Source: Pseudomonas sp. MF4836 (GTDB lineage Bacteria; Pseudomonadota; Gammaproteobacteria; Pseudomonadales; Pseudomonadaceae). From it: a stretch of DNA of 64,000 bases. Position 1 is the stretch's first letter. Each line of letters begins with the position of its first letter. The notes below the pieces were generated by a model that saw only the letters and a list, made by a program, of their open reading frames with translations, made no database searches and was not told the DNA's origin. The stretch is from NCBI RefSeq assembly GCF_002018875.1, contig NZ_MVOL01000009.1, positions 248,001-312,000 of the forward strand. Direction: 5' to 3'. Made by a program: the position numbers and the translations under genes. Shown here piece by piece: positions 33,379 to 42,136 of this stretch.

Positions 33379-35241
33379 TTATTCCTCGATTTCATTCAAG
33401 TTGCGCCCCGCCAGCGCGGCTTTCACCGTCGAATCCAGGCGTCGGGCAGCAAAAGCATCGGTCACTTGCGACAGACGCTTGGTCTGCTGCTCGATGGCGT
33501 AACCATCGGTACCCTTCATCAGTTCGGCCAGTTCCTGCATCTGCAACTCGATGACCATGCGCTCTTCGGCATCCAGCAGGCGCTCGCCATCAGCCTCCAG
33601 GGCGCCTTGCACCGCCTCGATCAGGCGCTGGGCATCGACCTGCTGCTCACGCAGGACACGGGCGACCTTGTCGTCGCCGGCATATTGGAACGAATCCTTG
33701 AGCATCTTGGCGATTTCGCCATCGGTCAGGCCGTAGGACGGCTTGACCTGGATGCTGGCTTCAACGCCCGACCCCAGCTCACGGGCCGCCACACTGAGCA
33801 GGCCATCGGCATCGACCTGGAAGGTCACGCGGATTTTCGCCGCACCCGCCACCATCGGCGGAATACCGCGCAATTCGAAGCGCGCCAGGGAGCGGCAATC
33901 GCTGATCAGCTCGCGCTCACCCTGCAGCACGTGAATCATCATGGCCGACTGGCCATCCTTGTAGGTGGTGAAGTCCTGGGCACGGGCGACGGGGATGGTG
34001 GTGTTGCGTGGAATCACCTTCTCCATCAGCCCACCCATGGTTTCCAGCCCCAGGGACAGCGGAATCACGTCCAGCAACAGCAGTTCGCCGCCGTCGCGCT
34101 TATTGCCGGCCAAGGTGTCGGCCTGGATCGCGGCCCCGATGGCCACCACTTGATCCGGGTCGATTTCGGTCAACGGCTCACGTCCGAACATCTCGCCGAC
34201 GGCCTGGCGCACGCGTGGCACACGGGTCGAACCGCCGACCATGACCACTGCCTGCACATCATCGAGCTCGACATTGGAATCACGCACCGCACGGCGGCAA
34301 GCCTTGAGGCTACGCGCAACCATGGGTTCGATCAGAGCGTCGAACTGCTCACGAGTCAGCGCCGCGCGCCATTCGCCATAGACCACGTCCACCGAATCAG
34401 CGTGGGTCAGGGCTTCCTTGGCGGCGCAGGCGGTTTGCAGCAAACGACGCTGCGCGCCGGGATCGAGATCAGCCGACAAACCGGCACTGTCGATGATCCA
34501 GCCGGCAATCGCGTGATCGAAGTCATCGCCGCCCAGTGCGGTGTCGCCACCGGTGGCCAGCACTTCGAACACACCGCCGGTCAGGCGCAGAATGGAAATA
34601 TCAAAGGTGCCGCCGCCCAGGTCGTAGATCGCCACCACGCCTTCGGCGTGCTGATCCAGGCCATAGGCCACCGCCGCTGCGGTCGGCTCGTTGAGCAAAC
34701 GCAGCACATTCAGACCCGCCAGTTTGGCCGCGTCCTTGGTGGCCTGACGCTGTGCGTCGTCAAAGTAGGCCGGAACGGTGATCACCGCCCCTACCAACTC
34801 GCCACCCAGGGTCGACTCGGCGCGCTGACGAAGCACCTTGAGGATCTCGGCGGAGACTTCGACCGGGCTTTTCGGGCCCTGCACCGTGTCGATGAACGGC
34901 ATGTGCGACTCGCCATCGACAAAGCGATACGGCAACTGCTCGCCCAATTGCTTGACGTCGGACAGACCACGACCCATCAAGCGCTTGACCGACAGCACGG
35001 TATTCAAGGGATCGGCAGACGCCGCCAGCCGGACAGACTCGCCGACCTCGACACGATCAGCGTGGTAGCGCACGGCGGAAGGCAGGATGACCCGCCCTTC
35101 AGCGTCCGCCAGCGGTTCGGAAAGACCACTGCGCAATGCAGCGACCAGCGAATTGGTGGTGCCCAAGTCGATCCCCACAGCCAGACGACGCTGGTGCGGT
35201 TGAGGACTTTGGCCGGGTTCGGCGATCTGCAGTAGGGCCAT
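33379..35241 (-). CDS. hscA: Hsp70-class chaperone HscA
   Basis: Specialised chaperone that releases clusters from IscU with its co-chaperone HscB. The N-terminal ATPase domain starts VGIDLGTTNSLVA (about 20-32) and has the IYDLGGGTFDISIL phosphate loop. The substrate-binding domain follows from about 390. At 620 residues it is full length. It follows hscB by about 51 bases. Confidence 0.97.
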   Translation of the reverse strand: MALLQIAEPGQSPQPHQRRLAVGIDLGTTNSLVAALRSGLSEPLADAEGRVILPSAVRYHADRVEVGESVRLAASADPLNTVLSVKRLMGRGLSDVKQLGEQLPYRFVDGESHMPFIDTVQGPKSPVEVSAEILKVLRQRAESTLGGELVGAVITVPAYFDDAQRQATKDAAKLAGLNVLRLLNEPTAAAVAYGLDQHAEGVVAIYDLGGGTFDISILRLTGGVFEVLATGGDTALGGDDFDHAIAGWIIDSAGLSADLDPGAQRRLLQTACAAKEALTHADSVDVVYGEWRAALTREQFDALIEPMVARSLKACRRAVRDSNVELDDVQAVVMVGGSTRVPRVRQAVGEMFGREPLTEIDPDQVVAIGAAIQADTLAGNKRDGGELLLLDVIPLSLGLETMGGLMEKVIPRNTTIPVARAQDFTTYKDGQSAMMIHVLQGERELISDCRSLARFELRGIPPMVAGAAKIRVTFQVDADGLLSVAARELGSGVEASIQVKPSYGLTDGEIAKMLKDSFQYAGDDKVARVLREQQVDAQRLIEAVQGALEADGERLLDAEERMVIELQMQELAELMKGTDGYAIEQQTKRLSQVTDAFAARRLDSTVKAALAGRNLNEIEE

Positions 35242-35292
35242 GGTAATCAGGTCTTATCTGTCTATCAGGCGTGCAACATGGGCAGCACTGGG

Positions 35293-35814
35293 TTAATCGT
35301 CGAGGCGCTCTTCTAACTGGCGCACTTCATACGTGAGCTTGTCGAGGAACTGCATGCGCCGCATCAGGCGTTCGGCCTGTTCGCGTTGCGCTGCATCATC
35401 CCAACAAGCTGCAAAGCTTTCGTTCAGCTCATCCTGCGCGACTTTCAGACGCCGTTTGAACACCGCGACACCCGCCAGGTCGGCGCTGTCCTGCAGGTCT
35501 TCGAGTTCTTCGCGCCACTGCATCTGCTGCAGAAGAAACTCCGGATCATGCACCGTGACCTCCAGCGGCAACTCGCGACCGCCCATGGCGAGCAGGTAGC
35601 GCGCACGCTTGGGAGGGCTTTTGAGCGTCTGGTAGGCCTCGTTGAGGCTCGCGGATTGCTCGAGCGCCAGCCGCTGCTCACGCTCGGAAGCGTCAGCGAA
35701 ACGGTCGGGGTGGACGCCGCGCGCCAACTCACGGTAGCGCGTAGCCAACTGCTCGAGGTCCAGGCGAAAGCTGGGCTGCAGTTCAAATAAAGCGAAATGA
35801 CAAGGATTACCCAC
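35293..35814 (-). CDS. hscB: J-domain co-chaperone HscB
   Basis: Brings IscU to HscA and stimulates its ATPase. The start is GTG at 35814 (then GNPCHFALFELQP), which gives the usual 173 residues; the upstream ATG at 35853 would add unrelated residues and overlap the iscA end. The J domain (1-75) has the HPD motif in ARGVHPDRFADAS. The C-terminal three-helix domain binds IscU. It lies eight bases after iscA. Confidence 0.95.
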   Translation of the reverse strand: MGNPCHFALFELQPSFRLDLEQLATRYRELARGVHPDRFADASEREQRLALEQSASLNEAYQTLKSPPKRARYLLAMGGRELPLEVTVHDPEFLLQQMQWREELEDLQDSADLAGVAVFKRRLKVAQDELNESFAACWDDAAQREQAERLMRRMQFLDKLTYEVRQLEERLDD

Positions 35815-35822
35815 AAGAAGCC

Positions 35823-36146
35823 TCAGATGTTGAAGCTTTCGCCGCAGCCACATTCACCGCGTACGTTGGGGTTGTTGAACTTGAAGCCTTCGTTCAACCC
35901 TTCCTTGACGAAATCCAGTTCGGTGCCGTCCAGATAGGTCAGACTTTTCGGGTCGATGATCACTTTCTCGCCGTGACTTTCGAACACCTGATCGTCTTCA
36001 CCCACCTCGTCGACGAACTCCAGCACGTAGGCAAGGCCGGAACAGCCCGTGGTGCGAACACCCAGACGAATCCCATCACCCTTGCCGCGCCCGTTGAGGG
36101 AGCGTCGCACGTGTTGAGCAGCCGCTTCTGTCATGCTGATAGCCAT
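35823..36146 (-). CDS. iscA: A-type iron-sulfur carrier IscA
   Basis: Cluster carrier of the isc system. The 107-residue protein has the three conserved cysteines in GCSGLAYVLEF and CGCGESFNI at the C-terminus, as in IscA. It follows iscU after about 49 bases. Confidence 0.97.
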   Translation of the reverse strand: MAISMTEAAAQHVRRSLNGRGKGDGIRLGVRTTGCSGLAYVLEFVDEVGEDDQVFESHGEKVIIDPKSLTYLDGTELDFVKEGLNEGFKFNNPNVRGECGCGESFNI

Positions 36147-36195
36147 CGTGACTCCTTACTTGTCGCTCAATCTGTGAAAGCTGAATCCGAATGAA

Positions 36196-36582
36196 TCAGA
36201 TCAGGCCTTTCTTCTGCTTGTAGTCGCGAACAGCGGCCTTGATGGCGTCTTCCGCGAGTACCGAGCAGTGGATTTTCACTGGCGGCAGGGCCAGTTCTTC
36301 GGCCAGCTGAGTGTTCTTGATGGTTTCAGCCTCGTCCAGGGTCTTGCCCTTCATCCACTCGGTGGCCAGGGAACTGGAGGCGATGGCCGAACCGCAGCCG
36401 TAAGTCTTGAACTTGGCATCTTCGATGATGCCTTGCTCGTTGACCTTGATCTGCAGGCGCATCACGTCGCCGCACGCCGGAGCGCCGACCATGCCAGTGC
36501 CGACATCAGGGTCTTCCGCGTTCATCTTGCCGACGTTGCGCGGGTTTTCGTAATGGTCGATGACCTTTTCGCTGTAAGCCAT
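36196..36582 (-). CDS. iscU: Iron-sulfur scaffold IscU
   Basis: Scaffold on which [2Fe-2S] clusters are built from IscS sulfur. The 128-residue protein starts MAYSEKVIDHYENPRN and has the three ligand cysteines (PACGDVM, YGCGSAIASS, IHCSVLAEDA) and the HscA-binding LPPVK motif. The Asp of CGD is present. Confidence 0.98.
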   Translation of the reverse strand: MAYSEKVIDHYENPRNVGKMNAEDPDVGTGMVGAPACGDVMRLQIKVNEQGIIEDAKFKTYGCGSAIASSSLATEWMKGKTLDEAETIKNTQLAEELALPPVKIHCSVLAEDAIKAAVRDYKQKKGLI

Positions 36583-36679
36583 GATTCTTAATCCTCACTC
36601 ATCAGAGAGTCGCTCTTGGGGTCCTGCAAATCGCCGTAATCGATACGTTCGGCAGAACCCGCTGGCGGCGACTTATATA

Positions 36680-37894
36680 TCAGTGTGCCGCCCACTCGAT
36701 TTTCGAGATGTCGACGCCGTCTTTGAACATGTCCCACAGCGGCGACAGAGCGCGCAGCTTGGTGACGGCCTCGCAGACTTTCTGCGCGGCGTAATCGATT
36801 TCTTCTTCGGTGGTGAAGCGACCGAAGGTGAAGCGGATCGAGCTATGGGCCAGTTCGTCGTTGCGGCCCAGGGCGCGCAGTACGTACGAAGGCTCAAGCG
36901 AAGCCGAGGTGCAGGCCGAACCGGAGGATACTGCCAGGTCCTTGAGGGCCATGATCAGCGACTCGCCTTCAACGTAGTTGAAGCTCAGGTTCAGGTTGTG
37001 CGGTACACGGGCGGTCATGCTGCCGTTGATGTACAGCTCTTCCAGATGCTCGACCTGCTTGTAGAAGCGATCGCTCAGGGCCTTGATGCGCAGGTTCTCG
37101 GCAGCCATGTCCTCCTTGGCCACACGGAACGCTTCGCCCATGCCGACGATCTGGTGGGTCGCCAGGGTGCCGGAGCGCATGCCGCGCTCATGACCGCCAC
37201 CGTGCATGGTGGCTTCCAGACGCACGCGCGGTTTGCGGCTGACGTACAGCGCGCCAATGCCTTTCGGACCGTAGGTCTTGTGGGCCGAGAACGACATCAG
37301 GTCGACTTTCAGCTTCTGCAGGTCGATATCGACCTTGCCAGTGGACTGGGCGCCGTCGACGTGGAACAGAACGCCCTTGGAGCGAGTCAGTTCGCCGATC
37401 GCGGCGATGTCGTTGACGGTACCGATCTCGTTGTTCACGTGCATGATCGACACGAGGATGGTGTCGTCGCGCAGTGCGGCTTCAACCATGGCCGGAGTGA
37501 TCAGGCCATCTTCGCCCGGCTCGATGTAGGTAACTTCAAAACCTTCACGCTCCAGTTGGCGCATGGTGTCAAGGACAGCCTTGTGCTCGATCTTGGAGGT
37601 GATCAGGTGCTTGCCCTTGCTGCCGTAGAAGTGCGCGACACCCTTGATTGCCAGGTTGTCGGATTCGGTGGCACCGGAAGTCCAGACGATCTCACGCGGA
37701 TCGGCATTCACCAGGTCAGCCACTTGGCGACGGGCGTTCTCGACCGATTCTTCGGCCTTCCAGCCAAACACGTGGGAACGGGACGCCGGGTTACCGAAGT
37801 TTCCGTCGACCAGCAGGCATTCACTCATCTTTTGCGCGACACGCGGGTCAACCGGGGTGGTCGCTGAGTAATCAAGGTAAATCGGCAATTTCAT
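36680..37894 (-). CDS. iscS: Cysteine desulfurase IscS
   Basis: PLP enzyme that takes sulfur from cysteine for clusters, thiamine and tRNA thiolation. The 404-residue protein has the PLP lysine in SFSAHKTYGPKGIGALY and the mobile-loop persulfide Cys in SSGSACTSASLEPSYV. It lies between iscR and iscU. Confidence 0.98.
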   Translation of the reverse strand: MKLPIYLDYSATTPVDPRVAQKMSECLLVDGNFGNPASRSHVFGWKAEESVENARRQVADLVNADPREIVWTSGATESDNLAIKGVAHFYGSKGKHLITSKIEHKAVLDTMRQLEREGFEVTYIEPGEDGLITPAMVEAALRDDTILVSIMHVNNEIGTVNDIAAIGELTRSKGVLFHVDGAQSTGKVDIDLQKLKVDLMSFSAHKTYGPKGIGALYVSRKPRVRLEATMHGGGHERGMRSGTLATHQIVGMGEAFRVAKEDMAAENLRIKALSDRFYKQVEHLEELYINGSMTARVPHNLNLSFNYVEGESLIMALKDLAVSSGSACTSASLEPSYVLRALGRNDELAHSSIRFTFGRFTTEEEIDYAAQKVCEAVTKLRALSPLWDMFKDGVDISKIEWAAH

Positions 37895-37944
37895 GGACTC
37901 TCTCCTAAATCAGGCTGGCTGGCGTTCCGCTGGCTCTTTGGCTG

Positions 37945-38436
37945 TCATTCGACGGCGGACGCTTCGATCTTATCCAGGCGTGGCGCCTTGCCATTACAGC
38001 GGCGCTGATCCTGACGCTGGGCTACTTCTTGCACCTCACGGCGAGTCACAAGGTCAGCCAAGCTGATACCGCTCAGAAATTCGTGAATCTGCAGGCTCAG
38101 ATCACACCACAAGTGGTGAGTCAGGCAGGTGTCGCCGGAATGGCAGTCACCCTGGCCCTGGCATTTGGTGGCATCGACCGATTCGTTCACCGCATCGATC
38201 ACCTGGGCTACCTGGATTCCCTGCATGTCGCGCGACAGCTGATAGCCGCCACCCGGGCCACGCACACTGGACACCAGATTGCTGCGGCGCAGCTTGGCGA
38301 AGAGCTGTTCGAGATAGGACAGGGAGATGCCTTGGCGCTCAGAGATATCGGCCAGGGACACCGGGCCATGTTGCGCGTGCAACGCCAGGTCGAGCATGGC
38401 AGTTACCGCGTATCGGCCTTTAGTAGTGAGTCGCAT
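37945..38436 (-). CDS. iscR: Iron-sulfur-sensing regulator IscR
   Basis: Rrf2-family repressor of its own operon when holding a [2Fe-2S] cluster. The start at 38436 (MRLTTKGRYAVTAMLD) gives 163 residues. The winged HTH covers 1-65; cluster ligands C92, C98, C104 and H107 fall at exactly the E. coli IscR positions. Two type 1 IscR sites lie upstream (listed), so the feedback loop appears intact. Confidence 0.97.
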   Translation of the reverse strand: MRLTTKGRYAVTAMLDLALHAQHGPVSLADISERQGISLSYLEQLFAKLRRSNLVSSVRGPGGGYQLSRDMQGIQVAQVIDAVNESVDATKCQGQGDCHSGDTCLTHHLWCDLSLQIHEFLSGISLADLVTRREVQEVAQRQDQRRCNGKAPRLDKIEASAVE

Positions 38437-38471
38437 GGACAATTACCACAGAGTGTTTCGGGATGAGGGCG

Positions 38472-38500
38472 AGTATGCAATACCCGAGTAATCGAGTCAA
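38472..38500 (-). promoter_or_regulatory. Sigma-70 promoter of the isc operon
   Basis: On the minus strand TTGACT (38500-38495) and CATACT (38477-38472) are 17 bases apart. The -35 box lies inside the IscR site at 38480-38504. Confidence 0.7.
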
Positions 38501-38504
38501 CTAT
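38480..38504 (-). promoter_or_regulatory. Type 1 IscR binding site
   Basis: The 25 bases on the minus strand, from ATAGTTGACT to CTCGGGTAT, fit the published IscR type 1 pattern with few mismatches. The site overlaps the promoter -35, consistent with repression. Confidence 0.75.
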
Positions 38505-38529
38505 AAGACCAACTACTTTAGTCGGGTTT
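38505..38529 (+). promoter_or_regulatory. Second IscR-like site, opposite orientation
   Basis: Directly next to the first site, a 25-base match on the plus strand has a perfect TAGTCGGGT half but a poorer left half. E. coli also has paired IscR sites at iscR. Confidence 0.5.
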
Positions 38530-38730
38530 ACCCGCAAAAGAGCGCGCGAATCATAGCAAAGTCTGCGGCGTAATGGCACATCCCGGCGCTGGCGGCCGAC
38601 CTGCGGGAGATCAATGCACCATCAAAACGACATCATCCGCCCCGCCCAATCTAGCTCGCCGGCGATCCAGAGGCCGATAATCCGAGGCAGATCGCCATCA
38701 ACGCACACGCATCGACTTGCGCCAGCAGCC

Positions 38731-39507
38731 TTAGCCGACCTGACTGTCGCCCTTGTCCTTGACCCCGGCAAAGTCCTCTTCGCGCAGTGCCGGCAGATCC
38801 TGGGCGCAATAGTTGCTGCCCAAGTCTTTCAATGCGCCGCACATACCTTCAAGGCGACCATCGACCGCCTGCAGGTGATCCAGCAACTGGCCAATAGCGC
38901 GAGCCACCGGGTCTGGCATGTCTTCGCTGACACCGTAGGCATCAAAGCCCAGCTTCTCGGCCATGGCCTTGCGCTTGGCTTCCTGCTCATCATCGGACTT
39001 GATAATGATGCGCCCAGGAATCCCCACCACCGTCGCGCCCGCGGGCACGGCCTTGGTCACCACCGCATTGGAACCGACCTTGGCCCCGGCACCAACAGTG
39101 AATGGGCCCAGGACCTTGGCGCCCGCCCCCACCACCACACCATCTTCCAGGGTCGGGTGGCGCTTGCCTTTATTCCAGCTGGTGCCACCCAGGGTAACGC
39201 CCTGGTACAGGGTCACGTCATCGCCGATCTCGGCGGTTTCACCGATGACGATGCCCATGCCGTGGTCAATAAAGAACCGACGACCGACCTTGGCCCCCGG
39301 GTGAATCTCGATCCCGGTCAACCAACGGCCGAAATTCGACACCAGCCGCGCCAGCCACTTCCACCCCATGCCCCACAGAGCGCCTGACAGGCGATGGATC
39401 CAGATGGCGTGCATGCCCGGGTAGCAGGTCAGCACCTCAAAGGCATTGCGCGCCGCCGGATCACGGTGAAAAACACTCTGGATATCTTCACGCAAACGCT
39501 CAAACAT
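38731..39507 (-). CDS. cysE: Serine O-acetyltransferase
   Basis: Acetylates serine with acetyl-CoA, the first step of cysteine synthesis. The start at 39507 (MFERLREDIQSVFHRD) gives 258 residues. The C-terminal left-handed beta-helix is made of hexapeptide repeats (GAKVGRRFFIDHGMGIVIGE, then TLYQGVTLGGT, with the catalytic Asp-His in FIDHG). Its 5' end overlaps the trmJ stop by eight bases, so the two are coupled. Confidence 0.95.
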   Translation of the reverse strand: MFERLREDIQSVFHRDPAARNAFEVLTCYPGMHAIWIHRLSGALWGMGWKWLARLVSNFGRWLTGIEIHPGAKVGRRFFIDHGMGIVIGETAEIGDDVTLYQGVTLGGTSWNKGKRHPTLEDGVVVGAGAKVLGPFTVGAGAKVGSNAVVTKAVPAGATVVGIPGRIIIKSDDEQEAKRKAMAEKLGFDAYGVSEDMPDPVARAIGQLLDHLQAVDGRLEGMCGALKDLGSNYCAQDLPALREEDFAGVKDKGDSQVG

Positions 39508-40279
39508 CTTCATTCTTCCGCTTGATGAGCTCGCCACGGGCCGCTTTCTGGGTCTCCGTGAGGATGCCTCGCAAAATATTCATTTCCGCCCGACTGACCG
39601 AGCTGCGACCGTACAACCGACGCAGGCGCGCCATCAAGTGCCGCGGCTTTTCCGGATCGAGGAAGTCGATGGCCACCAGCGTCTGCTGCAGATGCTCGTA
39701 GAACCGCTCCAACTCATCCATGGTCGCCAACTCATCACTACGCGGCGACGCCACTTCATCCTTCTCGACCTTGCTCGGCCGGCCCTCGGCCGCCAGCCAG
39801 GACATCCGCACCTCATAGGTCAACACCTGCACCGCCGTCGCCAGGTTCAGCGAACTGAACTCAGGGTCCGACGGGATATGCACATGGAAGTGACATCGCT
39901 GCAGCTCGTCATTGGTCAGGCCGGAGTCTTCACGGCCGAACACCAGGGCGATCTGTGCGCCCTGCCCCGCCTCTTCCACTACCTTCAACCCGGATTCACG
40001 AGGGTCGAGCAAGGGCCAGGGAATACGTCGATCACGGGCACTGGTACCAAATACCAGGGTACAGCCCGCCAACGCCTCTTCCAGGGTGGCGACGACCTGC
40101 GCATTTTCCAGGATGTCCGTGGCGCCAGAGGCACGGGCATCAGCCTCGTGGGACGGGAAAATCCGCGGCTCAACCAGCACCAGCCGCGACAGGCCCATGT
40201 TCTTCATGGCACGCGCAGCCCCACCGATATTCCCGGGATGACTGGTATTGACCAGGACGACACGAATGTTCTGCAGCAA
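39500..40279 (-). CDS. trmJ: tRNA (cytidine/uridine-2'-O)-methyltransferase TrmJ
   Basis: SPOUT-fold methyltransferase acting on the ribose at tRNA position 32. From the TTG at 40279 (then LQNIRVVLVNTSHPGN) it has 259 residues; another in-frame TTG at 40312 would add 11. The knotted SAM site is in LVFGREDSGLTNDEL and IPSDPEFSSLNLATAVQVL. A C-terminal extension covers about 160-259. The trmJ-cysE-iscR neighbourhood is conserved in pseudomonads. Confidence 0.93.
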   Translation of the reverse strand: MLQNIRVVLVNTSHPGNIGGAARAMKNMGLSRLVLVEPRIFPSHEADARASGATDILENAQVVATLEEALAGCTLVFGTSARDRRIPWPLLDPRESGLKVVEEAGQGAQIALVFGREDSGLTNDELQRCHFHVHIPSDPEFSSLNLATAVQVLTYEVRMSWLAAEGRPSKVEKDEVASPRSDELATMDELERFYEHLQQTLVAIDFLDPEKPRHLMARLRRLYGRSSVSRAEMNILRGILTETQKAARGELIKRKNEDV

Positions 40280-40540
40280 GGGAGGCGCTCTCGGACACGG
40301 AAAGGGGAGCAAATCTTACAGAACAGCCAGCAGTCACGCCTCAAAAATAACCGGGAGCCCCGGATACACTCAGCGACGCGCACCTTTAGCGCCTTGTGCA
40401 AACGACCACTGGTCAAAAAGCGCGCACATTTACTGAGTCAGTGCCCCGCTCAAAATGAGGAAAGCGAATGTCGACCTTCATCTGCAAAAGTTTTCTGCTA
40501 GAATGCTCGGCTTTCTTTAACAACCTTAGGTGACACATCC

Positions 40541-41356
40541 ATGCAGCCAATGCTGAATATCGCGCTGCGCGCCGCCCGCAGCGCCAGTGAATTGATTTTC
40601 CGCTCCATCGAGCGCCTGGATACCATCAAGGTCGACGAAAAAGACGCCAAAGACTACGTATCCGAAGTTGATCGCGCTGCCGAGCAGAAGATCATCGATG
40701 CGTTGCGCAAAGCCTACCCAACCCACGGCATCCTCGGTGAAGAAACCGGCCTGCACGCGGGCAGCGGTGAAGGCGAAGAATACCTGTGGATCATCGACCC
40801 ACTGGACGGCACCACCAACTTCCTGCGCGGCATTCCTCACTTTGCCGTCAGCATTGCCTGCAAATACCGTGGTCGTCTGGAACACGCCGTTGTTCTGGAC
40901 CCGGTTCGCCAGGAAGAATTCACCGCCAGCCGCGGTCGTGGCGCCCAACTGAACGGTCGTCGCCTGCGCGTCAGCGGCCGCACCAGCCTGGACGGCGCCC
41001 TGCTGGGTACTGGCTTCCCGTTCCGTGACGACCAGATGGACAACCTCGACAACTACCTGGGCATGTTCCGCGCCCTGGTTGGCCAGACCGCCGGCATCCG
41101 CCGCGCCGGTGCCGCCAGCCTGGACCTGGCTTACGTGGCCGCCGGCCGTTTCGATGCTTTCTGGGAGTCGGGCCTGTCCGAGTGGGACATGGCTGCAGGC
41201 GCCCTGCTGATTCAGGAAGCAGGCGGCCTGGTGAGCGACTTCACCGGCGGTCACGACTTCCTGGAAAAAGGCCACGTGGTTGCCGGCAACACCAAGTGCT
41301 TCAAAGCGGTCCTGACCGCCATCCAGCCGCACCTGCCGGCTTCGCTGAAGCGCTAA
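40541..41356 (+). CDS. suhB: Inositol monophosphatase SuhB
   Basis: Mg-dependent inositol-1-phosphatase, also a factor in rRNA antitermination and, in P. aeruginosa, virulence control. The 271 residues start MQPMLNIALRAARSASELI and have the metal motifs ILGEETG, WIIDPLDGTTNF and SEWDMAAGALLIQEAGG. It is divergent from trmJ across a 261-bp gap, where TAGAAT at 40499-40504 is a likely -10 box, and ends in a strong terminator. Confidence 0.96.
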   Translation: MQPMLNIALRAARSASELIFRSIERLDTIKVDEKDAKDYVSEVDRAAEQKIIDALRKAYPTHGILGEETGLHAGSGEGEEYLWIIDPLDGTTNFLRGIPHFAVSIACKYRGRLEHAVVLDPVRQEEFTASRGRGAQLNGRRLRVSGRTSLDGALLGTGFPFRDDQMDNLDNYLGMFRALVGQTAGIRRAGAASLDLAYVAAGRFDAFWESGLSEWDMAAGALLIQEAGGLVSDFTGGHDFLEKGHVVAGNTKCFKAVLTAIQPHLPASLKR

Positions 41357-41370
41357 GCGCCAGCGACAAA

Positions 41371-41396
41371 AAAGCACCCTACGGGGTGCTTTTTTT
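41371..41396 (+). terminator. suhB terminator
   Basis: AGCACCC (41373-41379) and GGGTGCT (41384-41390) pair around TACG and are followed by six T. Confidence 0.9.
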
Positions 41397-41419
41397 ATGC
41401 CTGAAAATACTCAGCCGAT

Positions 41420-41444
41420 AAAAAAGCCGCCCCTGAGGACAGCT
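41420..41444 (-). terminator. Terminator after glycine-zipper gene
   Basis: On the minus strand AGCTGTCC and GGGCGGCT pair (41444-41425, with G-T pairs) around TCAG, followed by TTTTT. It lies 18 bases past the stop of the gene at 41462. Confidence 0.6.
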
Positions 41445-41461
41445 CTTTTATCGGCCCGAGC

Positions 41462-42016
41462 TTACTGCCCCGGCTGTTCCTGATTCTGACTCAGGATCAA
41501 CTTGCCTTCTTTATTGACCGGAATCTGGTTACCCGGATCACGATCCATACGCACCTGGCCTTGCTTGCCATCCAGTTCGTACTTCACGTCATAACCCACG
41601 ACCTTGTCGCTGATGTCATTGACGGTGTTACAGCGAGTCTGAGTGGTGGTGTAGGTATCACGCTCCTGCATGCCTTCCTGCACCTTGTTACCGGCATAAC
41701 CACCACCCACTGCACCCGCCACGGTGGCGATCTTTTTGCCGTTGCCGCCGCCGATCATACTGCCCAGCAAACCACCGCCAACCGCACCGGCCACCGTACC
41801 AAGGATCTGATGCTCATCCTTGACCGGGCGCTGACGGGTTACCGCGACGTCCTTGCAGACCTCGCGTGGAGTCTTGATCTGTTGTTTAACCGGCTGAACT
41901 GCCAGCACTTGCGCATACTCAGGGCCGCTTTTAACCAGGCTGTAGGTGGCAACAGCACCCCCGGCAGTCACACCGACAGCACCCAATACCGCACCAACCA
42001 GTAACGACTTGTTCAC
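41462..42016 (-). CDS. Glycine-zipper 2TM-domain protein
   Basis: A 184-residue envelope protein. An N-terminal hydrophobic Gly-rich segment (residues 3-30) is followed by a soluble part and a second glycine-zipper segment (GAVGGGLLGSMIGGGNGKK and GAVGGGYAGNKVQEG, about 75-115), then a charged domain with RCNTVNDISDKVVGYDVKY. It resembles SlyB/Rick17kDa-type proteins; there is no lipobox, so it is probably membrane-embedded rather than a lipoprotein. Role unknown, likely envelope integrity. Confidence 0.85.
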   Translation of the reverse strand: MNKSLLVGAVLGAVGVTAGGAVATYSLVKSGPEYAQVLAVQPVKQQIKTPREVCKDVAVTRQRPVKDEHQILGTVAGAVGGGLLGSMIGGGNGKKIATVAGAVGGGYAGNKVQEGMQERDTYTTTQTRCNTVNDISDKVVGYDVKYELDGKQGQVRMDRDPGNQIPVNKEGKLILSQNQEQPGQ

Positions 42017-42080
42017 GTGAACCTCCTGACCATCACAAGCGGGACAAGCCCGCGCTTCTCCCAGCCTTGGAGTAATAAAA

Positions 42081-42112
42081 AAGGCGCGAGTTCAATACTC
42101 GCGCCTTTTTAG
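42081..42112 (-). terminator. secDF operon terminator
   Basis: AAGGCGCGAG (42081-42090) and CTCGCGCCTT (42098-42107) form a 10-bp stem around TTCAATA, with T-runs on both sides. It lies between secF and the glycine-zipper gene. Confidence 0.9.
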
Positions 42113-42136
42113 GTGACCGCTGGAAGATGATGACCG

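Noticed and set aside
33037..35235. 732-codon open frame opposite fdx and hscA
   Set aside because: Antisense shadow caused by codon bias in hscA; no ribosome site or family features.
39638..40501. 287-codon frame opposite trmJ
   Set aside because: Antisense shadow; TrmJ motifs on the other strand are clear.
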